Both the position numbers and the translations under genes were made by a program. Under the pieces are notes generated by a model that made no database searches, was not told where the DNA came from, and saw only the letters and a list, made by a program, of their open reading frames with translations. Positions 43,707 to 55,000 of a stretch of 64,000 nucleotides of DNA are shown one piece after another; positions within the stretch are counted from its first letter, which is position 1; each line of letters begins with the position of its first letter. Source of the DNA: Heliocidaris tuberculata (Eukaryota > Echinodermata > Echinoidea > Camarodonta > Echinometridae); the NCBI GenBank assembly GCA_025618425.1, contig CM046841.1, positions 8,484,654 through 8,548,653 on the forward strand, given 5' to 3'.

Positions 43707-46700
43707 CTGTAAGATGAGACAATTAAAAATATTTTACAAACAAATGGAGTTAAAAGGTTAACTAAAAAACCCCCCAAAACACACACACAAAAAACCCCCA
43801 AACAAACAAATGAATTTGACTGCGTCTCCTATATGCCTCCGCCTAAATTCAGTTGATGGCTCAAACTGTTCTTGAAATATTGTGATAACCAAAATAAAAA
43901 GCCTACAATTACATGTTAATTGACCTCTTTGACATTTGACCTTACACCTTATAACCCAAAAGTCTGACCACTTAATCATGAATACAAAATAATTGAGACA
44001 CGGTGATAACAAAGCTAAAAAAACATTAATTTCCCATATCATGACCTCTATGACATGTCACCTTTGACCTAGACATGAACAAAAATCTAATCAGTTCGTC
44101 CCATTATGGTGATGTATAATAGTTCCAAGTTTGAAGTTAATGGCTCAAATTGAGCACAGAGCTCGTTGAGCGAGCAGCCATCAGAGTTGGGCAGTGTATA
44201 GCCGGTAATCTAGCGTTCTTCACAGATATTTACACTAAAATTCAAGGGAAATCATGAATGGAATACCAAAAGATCTCATACGTACATCTAATTATACACA
44301 GAGTACAATGCGTTTGTTTCCAGTTTCCTTTATGTTAACAAAAACTGCACATGAGCTTCAATCAAGACATAGCACAAGCAACTTGAGAATTGATGTACTA
44401 ACCTCAGTTCTTTTTCTGCCTTTTGCTTCTTGATTTCATCCTCTTCTTGTTTCCTCTTTTCCATCATTTTTTTCTTGTTCTCTGATCTTTCCTCTCTATC
44501 CCTCATTTCCTTCTCTAGCCTCAGATCTGGCTTTTTTTCCTCCTTGGTTTTGTTGAGTCTATTCACTATCTCGTTAATTTTCTTCTCTACTGTTACCGAA
44601 AGCACCTAAAGAGATTTAAAGAGAAGTTAGACAACTGCTTTAAGGGGAAGTTCATCCTGATATTAAGTTAGTATTAATAAGAGCAGAAAAATGAGACATA
44701 TAGATTATTATTACATGCTTTCAAATTGTCACTGAATAATAAACATTAATAGTTGATCTACATATCATCAGCAAAACGTGTAGATATGATAAACCAGTAA
44801 TATTTTGTTATTTCTTAAAGTATTTCCAAATCACTCATTTCTAATGTCAGCTTTAAACAGGAAATTTAAATTTACTTTTAAATCGTTTCTATCTTATTTT
44901 TTTCGAATTTTCTTTTTGTTGTTGTTTTATCTTGGTTTTGCTGAGTGTACTTCCAAATATTTATGGTGGCAATACATTTTTTGAATTCTTCATTCTTTTT
45001 ATTCATATATGGAAAGATATCACAGTAGCAAAGTCATATAAGGACTACTCTTGAAATGCTCTCATATTCCTAATATAACAAGAAAAAGCTTATATCTTTG
45101 AACCATTTCCGCTTGCAGAGCTTTTCAACATGTAATTTTCAGCAAATTTGAGTCAATTTTTTTTTATCATTGTGATGGTTCCAAAACCTCACAATACACA
45201 CTTATTCATATGTACTTAACCTCTTCCAATACATGATTTCCAGAAAGTTTCTTTCACAATACAATCATTAGCTCTAGAAACCATAATCAGAAATAAATGA
45301 ATCCTTCCAGGTACCAAATTACTACACCTACGTTGAGAGTGGCAAATGTAGATTAACGTCTTATCAAAGAAGCTCATATAGTAACCCGTTACTGATATTG
45401 GCTTTACCTGTTTTTGTTTAAAGAAGCCGATTTGACCAACATCCATATCCCCTGTCTTCTTAAGGTTGCCCCATGGTGTGTATACTACAGAGATGTTGTT
45501 CATTTTGCACCCTGTTGAGAAATGAAAATAAAGACAACATTGTACAAATGGTATTGGGACTACAGTGCAGTCAATTCAGTTTCACTCTTTATGAGCTATA
45601 AATCAAAACCCTGGACTGCGACAACATTTGAATTGTATAATACATGCAGCAGTCCAGACTCCAGTATATGTTCTACATGTATTAGTTGACCAAAGCCTGG
45701 AAAGATTTAAATATTTTTCAAGGATGTTCGGCCGTTATATGACAAAAGGGTATCTGAAATTTGGACCTTTTTTAGAAAATATCATTTGGGGAGATATCGT
45801 CGACACTCTTTTCATCTATAAGACTCTTATTCGTCCCCTTTTTCAACTCTGCTCAATCGTTTGTTGGAAAAAGGGTGCATCTTATAGATATACGCCTTTA
45901 GTGACCTTCCTATAATATGACAAATAGGTGTATCTGCAACATACATCTGTTTAAGTGGTGGATTCACAATTTTATGTCCACCATAAAAATTACAGAGTGT
46001 AATTTGGAAAAAGGGCGGATTTGCAACATACGCCTCTTTGCCATATGTGCCACAAAAGTTCCCCCATGTAATAAGGAAAAAAGGCGTATCTGTACATACG
46101 TCTCTTTTCCATATTTCTGTACCACAAAGTGTTATATGGCAAAATGATGTATCCTACAGAGAGCACCTAAAATTTTACTTTCTAAATTATAGCAAAGTGG
46201 TGCATGTGCTAAATACTTTTTTACCACATTTTAGTTTCATAAATTTAGTCTGGTGTCTCATGGCAAAATTATGTATATTGCAGATACACCGTTTTGCTTA
46301 ATTACTAGGCGATTCAGTTTTCTCTTTCAATTTTGAAGCCAAATACTTTATGACTTGTATGTTATCCTCTTGATATACACAGTTATCATTATCGTTACAT
46401 TCAGTAGGCCTACATTATTAATAAATCTGATGCAAAAAAATTGATAACAAGATTGCAATAAAAACTCTGTAAATGAATTATTTTCAATGAATATTTCGCC
46501 CTCATGTCCCTGTAAACTCATGAGCTTTCGAACCCAAATCTTTGCAGAAAAAGATGCCAAACAGAGAATGACAAGAATGCATCAAATCACTCAAAGCACC
46601 AGTTACTACTATCATGCCTGTGCAAGAATAGATGCGGAGAAAAATTCACCTCGTCTGAGAGACGTCTGTGTGGAACTTGTCTTGGAGTTTGAGTTTTGAC

Positions 46701-49700
46701 CGTCGACGGGATTGGGTTGTAAATAATGTCAAGGAAGTGCCAAAGCAGCAAATTACAGATACTTCATAATAATCTTGTCATTCTCACACCATTAAATGGA
46801 GCATCCGTAACAAGGGTACGCTAGATAAGTGTAGCATCACTGGAGGGTGAAGTACAATGTAATCGTTGGAGCAATTGGGGATAGAAGAGATAAAGGGGAA
46901 CCTGCCAAGAAGCTTTCTTCGGACTACTACAAGAAAGTTACTGATCACGTAGAATCTTTCAGGCCTCAAGTCTCCCACTATAGAGGGGAGCATGCAACAA
47001 ACAGAAGGCATCTGCCAAAAGATCTCTCAGTCAAAGACATGCACAGGCACTTCTGTGAAAAAAAATGCAGAAAATTAACAAACTTGTTTTCCTATGCATA
47101 CTACTAGACACTTTTCAACTCCATGAACATTTCCCTCACCCAGCCTTCCAACGACTTGTGCCAAACATGTCACATTCATGACAATGCACATCCAAAATCA
47201 GATGATCACTCCTGTTCTACCTGCGATTGTGACAAATGTTCGCAATATCCTGAACATAAACTTTGTGCTAAGCAAGGCCGTGCTTCATTGTATGCTGACA
47301 CTAAGAGAATGGAGACAGCCAAAGATCTGCTTGTTGCAAAAAGCCATATCAATGCCTAAGATTCCGAATAAGCACCACTTCTTTTCAAGGTAGACATGAT
47401 TTTAATGAAACTTTTGCATGTCTTGGGAGAAACAGACAAAGTGTATGCATTCTGTTGCAGGAAGCAGAATCTGGTAGGAAGGCATTCAACTATAACAAGT
47501 GCATTTCTGTCTTTTATTTGTCATAACAGGGGCAAGAAGGAGATCATTTTCTACAGTGACAACTGTAGCTTGTAGAATAAGTGCTGGACACTTTTCTCAG
47601 CATTGGTACAAATCGTGGAATGACTGAATGTTGGGAACACAGAGTATCACCATGAAATACCTGGAGAAGGGTCTACAGTGTCCATGCTAGCATCACTAAG
47701 AAGATGAATTCTCATTCATCAATCTATGACTTTCAGGACTATGTAGAGCTCATAAGGTCATCGCACAAATGCATGGAGTGCCTGGTGCTAGACCATACAG
47801 CAATGCACATCTTTGATAACCAGTCTAGGAAAGTCAGCAATTTCCTACTGAATGAAGTCAGGGTGGCACAGTTTCGGAGAGGAGAGGTTGATTTCTTGAG
47901 GAAAGTTGCGTCAAAAGAAATCAGTGCATCTGTTGAAGAACAATACTAGTCTTGTTGTGCTATACCAACAATGGCAACACCAAGAGGTATCTCAGCATGA
48001 GAGAAACAAGATGTTCTTAAACGTACCCCCCTCAGGCCAGTGATTATACTCGACTGGTGCCCATTTCCAAGCTCTCCAATCCAAAGATTTGAGATGCTCT
48101 TACTCCTCCCGCAGGCAATGAAAGCTCGTGAAGCTTGCACTGTTATATTCAGAGAATAAACAGCTTTCTGTAGATATATATAATTTGTCTATTCCATTTT
48201 TGGCTTCGGTTGGGGTCTTTAAAGGAGAATTAACCCCAGAATATAAATGTACTTATGTTCAAAGGTGTAATATGTTCTTAATCATTGGCCTGTATCACTT
48301 TACAAATAAAATATCAGAAAAGGGTTTAAATCAAGACATTCTAGCACACGGTATCATCTGCTAACACTGTACATGGGGGCTGCCATTTTCTTGATGATAT
48401 GGAGTTGTATATGAACCACTGGAAACCGTTCCGTTAAGGAAGATATTTCTAATCCTAGAGCTAAATTGCTTCTCTTCATTACAAAAAATCCCCTTTTGAT
48501 GGAAAATACATAACAGGTGTATACATATATTCTAAAATTTGAAATTTTAAGATTTCTTTTTTAATTCTCTGGTTTTGCTAAATAGAAATCGATTTCTTGG
48601 TCTTGCCTGGCAGAGCAGAACATAATTTAATACAACGCGCATTCTGACTATTGAAGTCCATTATCTCAAAGCAGGTGAATGCATAGGTTGTCACTATTGA
48701 CGCTCGGGAAAGTTATCATCCATAAATTTGAATTAATTTGCTCCGTCGCGTATGTCATAGTATCAAGAAAAGGGATTTATATTTAGTAAAATAGTAATTT
48801 TCAAAGAAATATAAAACACATTTTCGTTTTTAGAATATATGTATATATATATGTTAAATATTTAAAATCTCAAATGGGATTTTGTATCAGGAAGAAAGAC
48901 AATTTTGCATTCGAATTAAAAATATCTTTATGTACACATCAAGAAAATGATAGCTCCCAGGTATCGCTAGCAGACGATAAATTTTGCTGAGAAAATCTTG
49001 ATTTACACCCATCTCGTATATTTTAATGCAAAACTACGTAGGACAACAAGAAGGAGCAGATTACATCTTTAAATATAAGCACATTTATATTTTGAGGTTA
49101 ATTCCCCTTTAACAGTACAGCATAAGTACAGATACAATCATTTGCCAAAATATGATGATGAAATCTGTACGGATTAAGTGCAGATACACCCTTTTGCCAA
49201 ATTACCACGAGAGAATCCGCACGAGGTAAGTGCAGATACACCCTTTTGCCAACATTACACTTGCAGAAAAATAGTGCGTAAGTGGAGAATCACCCTTTTG
49301 CCAAATTTTGGATCAGTGAATCTCTAGGGCTTATCTGAAGATACACTCTTTTGCCAAGATAATATCAAGAATTAGGTTACTGCAAAATTTTGTGCAAAGG
49401 TTGTGTCCTATAAAAGTGATTATTATGAATAGAATAAAAAGATAAACATCATAGAAATAATATAGCAGGGTTCTCCTGATAATTATCTACAGGATCTGAT
49501 CATCTGACACAATTTGCTGTCACAAGGTTTTCTGTTGAAAAATAGTAAATGCTCAAACTTCATAGTGATTTATCTCGAAACGCATGATTTGCAGATACAC
49601 CCTTTTGCCATATTACGGCCGTGTTGTGGTGTAACCATGTGTTGGGAATCTTGGGATTAAGATATGCAAAAATCAAATTAATAAAATAACTTGATGTAAA

Positions 49701-52032
49701 TCATTAGCTCAAGTAAGCCACAGGGCAATTTAGGATTAGGAAAGGGGGAGGAGAAGGGGAAAGGGGAAGGGGTAGAAGACATTGATAAACCAGGGTATAG
49801 AACATTAATTGCAGTGCTTACCTTGTATACTGTTGGCTTTGACTAGCTGTGCGCAGTCTTGTAACACAGGACCAGGAATATCATGGATTGTCTGTCCCTT
49901 CTTTAACCTCAGATACACATGAGCTGATGATAGCTTGTCAACATGAAACCTACATGGGAATATATCAAAGTATAATTTCATTCATGGATCAGTACAAGAG
50001 AAGACCCTGACTGCTGGTCATGTGATTACCTTGTGAGGAAAACTATACATTATTAGGAATAGTGAAATAAGAATAATTGCGCACTGTGAGGTTTTCAAAT
50101 AATCAAAATTATATCAAATTGACACTCTTGCTGAAAGTCAAAAAATGTGAAAGGTGCAGCAGACAGATATTGGTGTTTGAGTCTACAAACAATTACATTT
50201 GGCATCAAAATTTGGACCAAGTTTTTATGTATTTTTAGTTATATTTGGAAAACGAAGGCATTTCAAGAGCAATTATTTTAACATGACATAACAATTGCGA
50301 GATTCTTCCACTTGGGAATTAAAGGAATAAAAAAGCTCAAAAATTATTGTTTACCTTTACTAGATCTCAACCTTCTTTTTATTTTAAGGAAATGCAATGT
50401 ACTTATGATACAATGATACTCAAATTGATCCAGCTTAATAAATGGAAACTAAATTGATTGATTTGCCTATTCAAAATCATTACAATGTAGTAATCAGCAG
50501 TCTTATACTGTTTAATCAAAAATATCATCTCGATATGTCTCTTAACCCATAGCAGTTCAGAGTTTTCTTGCAGTCTAAATTAATCAGTCTTCCCTCCTCC
50601 AATTGGCAACATTTGTTCTTATTTTCCTCTCCTACATGGTTGGAAAAAAATTAAATATTTGTTAAATGAATTGCTTTGGGTTAAATGGATCAATCACCTA
50701 AAAAAATATAAAAATATCTAGTACATGTATGTATAAACTAAACCCCAAATAACTTTGTCATTCTATGGGTGAATGGTTGAGGAGTATCAAGAAATTTATG
50801 ATAACATACAAACCCCATGCACAGGACCCAAGTCCAACATCGATTCTCTGCAAGTATGGGTGCTTTGAGTATGGTGGTTTAATGAGAAGCTGCTTGTGAG
50901 TAATTTACAAATTTGTAACTTCTTTTCACAAAAGCAACATTTGCCACTGATATTTTGAATACTGTAATGTACCAGCATGAAATCAAAAATTTTCAGAGCA
51001 ATTTTTTTTTAGTGATGGTCCACTTTAAAATAAAATCTACTCACAGAACATCACAGGGCCTATCGCATTTAAGATAAATGTGGTGTGTGTCAACAACACT
51101 TTTCTCATTTTATTTGCAGGAACTTACCATATATCTTCTGGAAAGCCATATTTAATTAGCTCCTCATCTGAAAGAAAACAAAGACATTAATTTGATTTAG
51201 GTTTAGAATTGATCTGATTTTATTGTAGCTCATCATTTGATAAGTCTGACATCTTTACCTCCATGTGAGAGGAAAACTTCAACGTGCGATGACAGAAAGT
51301 AACCAACATGTTACTATCAAAGAAATCTCTGATTATGTGCTCAAGAAGTAGAGGATGTTCTTCCTAATGATTTTGCACTTTCTTCACCAGAGTACAGAGC
51401 ATGAAATGTAGATTAATATTTTGCCTTTATGTTTTTGCCATGATGGGAGGGATTCAAAAGGTGTCCCATCTATCCACTGGACAATAACATTCAGTCAATG
51501 TAGCATTTTAATAATTAAATTACTATACATGTATATATCACCAAATATTCTATTGGTTTGGGCAATCATGATCCCATTTGAAACCTTTAGAAATTAGCTT
51601 AAAGCATAAGATAGGTGGCTTGTCCATCTAGAAAAGCACTCTTTATCCTGATTTATATGTGAATTCATTTCAAAATGTCCCCTCAAAAATGACTTGTGTA
51701 AGGTTAGTTTTGACTCTTATTGCATAATTGAGAAATGTGAAGCGAGAAACTACTTACTCTCATACTTATCTAGTCCCATATAGATAGTGTATGGTGGCGA
51801 GACCACTGGAAAGAAAAGAAAAATAATGAGAGATGCATTATCAGGTTTAAGAATGGATAATTGGATATTCACAGAAAAATAAACAATTCTAAGATTCAGG
51901 CTTCCCTATTTCTTCTGTGAATATCCATGTTGACATGCGTGACAGTTAAAATGTATGTAAACTACTTTCTATGAGATTGTGCATCACAGACCCATCATAG
52001 CATTGAGGAAGATACAAATGAAGAGCTTAAAA

Positions 52033-52075
<43 letters not shown>

Positions 52076-55000
52076 AAGCGATGTACATGTATTTTCTTTG
52101 CTCTCGTACACTGTACGTTGTATACACACACATACTGAAAATTCTGTCTCTACTTTGTTAGCCTCCTATTTGGGTAGGGTCGACTCCTCACTTAGAGACA
52201 GAAACGGGCCTATCGATCTGCTGTGCAAACCGACTACACACCGACATGTAGTCGGCATGTAGTTGGAAAAATCTGTATGATTTTATTTTTTATATATATT
52301 TTTATAAATTACATAGATTTATAGGCCTAGGCTTTAACCCTTAACGAATCTGTTCAACTTACCAATTTGACTGTTTTGTTCCTCATAATGTTCCTTTTTC
52401 AGGTAATTCAGGGTCCAAGGTATTCTCTGTTTGAAAATCTTGCAGCCGTATTAAAAGTGTTTCCACTGCGCAGGAATGAAGATGATATCGCATCCGTTCT
52501 AGTCTACGTACAAGGGAAATTGATTATGAAGGAAAAAATCAATGTGTACTAGTTCGTAATGAATTTATCACATTTTTCCCTTGTACGTAGACTAGAACGG
52601 ATGTGATTCAGATGACCTCACCTTCATTCCTGCGCAGTCCAAAACACTCTTCACTCCAAAACACTCTTCACTCCAAAACACATGGCATCATAATATATCA
52701 CATATCACACACACATGTACAAGTACCCCGAGTGTGACACGAGATACACCATGATGCCATCAACTCTAAAGTGATTCTGCAATGCAAATGATAGACCGGC
52801 CACACTTCACAGCATCTGCTCTAGGCCTAATCTATTTAATTTATAAAAATATAGAATATAAAGAATAAAATCATACAGATTTTTCCAACAACATGCCGAC
52901 TTCATGTCGGCGTGTAAGTCGGTTTGCACAGCAGATCTATAGGCCCATTTCTGTTTATAAGTGAGGAGACGATCCTACCAAAACAAGAGGCTAATGAACA
53001 AGAGACAGAATTTTCAGTCTAATGCAGACAGTGACACGAGTCTAAAATACTGAACAGCTGAATGTATTATCGGATTGAAAACAAGTTATAGAACAAGAAA
53101 AATACCATGTAATGCACTCATGAATGTGGGACTGTGTCCAACACTCACTGTTGCAGCAGTCAAACACAGACAACAAAATTGCCATAAGCAAGATTTAATT
53201 TTCTTAAATTTGCTAGATTACCTGATTCAGGGACTCTTCAACTCTTACTCTGCAACAAATTTGGGGATTCAGAGTTGAAAGTGAAATTATAAATACCCTA
53301 ATTATTTTCCTCTCATGTATGAATGATCTAGACTGGAAAAAGGCCTGCTGATACATCTGTAAAAGTCTATCCACCTGTAAAAGCACTCACACTTACGCGA
53401 GGTTATTGGAGATAACCTCGCACTCTGTACCTTCATACCGTGAGCAATTGCCTCCCATAGCAAGTGTGTGATATCTTGCACATATGTTTGCGGCAGAGGA
53501 GCAAGATCACCGACCAAAAACAGCCTGAAAATTTCACTTGATCAAGATGATAAAGATCCTATCAAAGGATCTGGCATGAAATTAATATTCTATCATTCTA
53601 AAATGTAGAAGGAAGTATTTTCTCAAAATTTTGCCGATTATATTGGTGTTTTTACCTCTTCAACTTTGAGGTCGTGACAGGCCGATATTGGTATGGCTCC
53701 ATATAGTGATGGTCCCGTGAGTGCTGTAAAAGCTATTGTGGAGTACAAGCTTATCTTCAGAAAAGCTTGTATGAGGGAGGGACCTAAAGATACGCACTTT
53801 GTTTCCAGCGGCTAAAAAGTCATTTTATTCCGTGGTTGATGCAAATTTCTTTGATATGTTGATTCTACATATTTTGAAGTTAAATCGCTGAAAAGATTAC
53901 GACAGACGAAGGTCAATAACATATTTTCAAGTCGATGTTGATGTGGTGTCAAATTTTGTTCGACAAAATGAAAGGGTCCTAAAGCTTCACAAACATAATA
54001 CATGTAAATGAATGCAAATCTTGATTTTGGTGCTGAATGATGTGAATGTTACCCCGATTTCCAAATAGTGATAATATGACCCAAAATAAAGGAAAATTAA
54101 TCATTCTTTTTGGCAACTGTAAATTATATTTTCTTTGATCAGTTACACCAAAAGTTTGGCACATCGAGCGTGTCGCATTGCATGTATTTGCGGGGTGCGT
54201 AGCTTTAGGACCCCATACCATATACATGTACATGTAAGTGCACGTAATGAGACAATAATATAAAGACAAAATTTCTGTGAAGACTGAAGAGATACCGTAC
54301 TATTCTTATGAAAACAACACTATAATAGGCCTAGAAATGTGATAGAAATAATATTTTGAGGGTTGCTAGGTAATGAAAATGTTCTTGTACTGTGCATGTC
54401 GATTGAGAATATTCTAGTATAGTTGAGAGATTTTTGGTCTGTTGGTTCTTTACAATATTAAACAATACAATTAGAGCCTAGGGGGTCGTTTCATCAAACA
54501 CGATCAGCAACATCTCGACGCTGTCGCTCAACTTGTCCGCCAAGTGTTTCACAAAGCTGTCTTTGCCAAGACCAGTGACAACTTCTCTGACAAATGACTT
54601 GTCGGTACTCCAACCTGTCATATCTTTTTAGAAAGCCATCACAAGCCAGCTTGTAGTTAGTCTATGGGCTGCGAAAAAATGAAAACTGTAAATTAAGAGA
54701 AAAATTACTGTCTGATTTCCAAGCACTTTCCTTTATACATGTAGTTTTTATCAATATTGGTATTATAACATTGTACAGACGCACAATATGTTTTTATGGC
54801 GTCTTGACACCCTGACAAGTAAATTAGATCAATATTATTTGTCTTCACATCGGTATACCATAGAAGCAGCATCGAAAAAGGAACAGTCTGTATCTACAGA
54901 CCCATGTGAATGATGACAATTTGCCATTTATGTATTTTCCCTATATTTTCCCTTTTTTAAGCAAAGTATTGATATAGTTGAGTACGTGATTACACTTAAC

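Noticed and set aside
45628..46301. Open frames at the left end of the intron 4 transposon
   Set aside because: They are translations of the subterminal repeat array.
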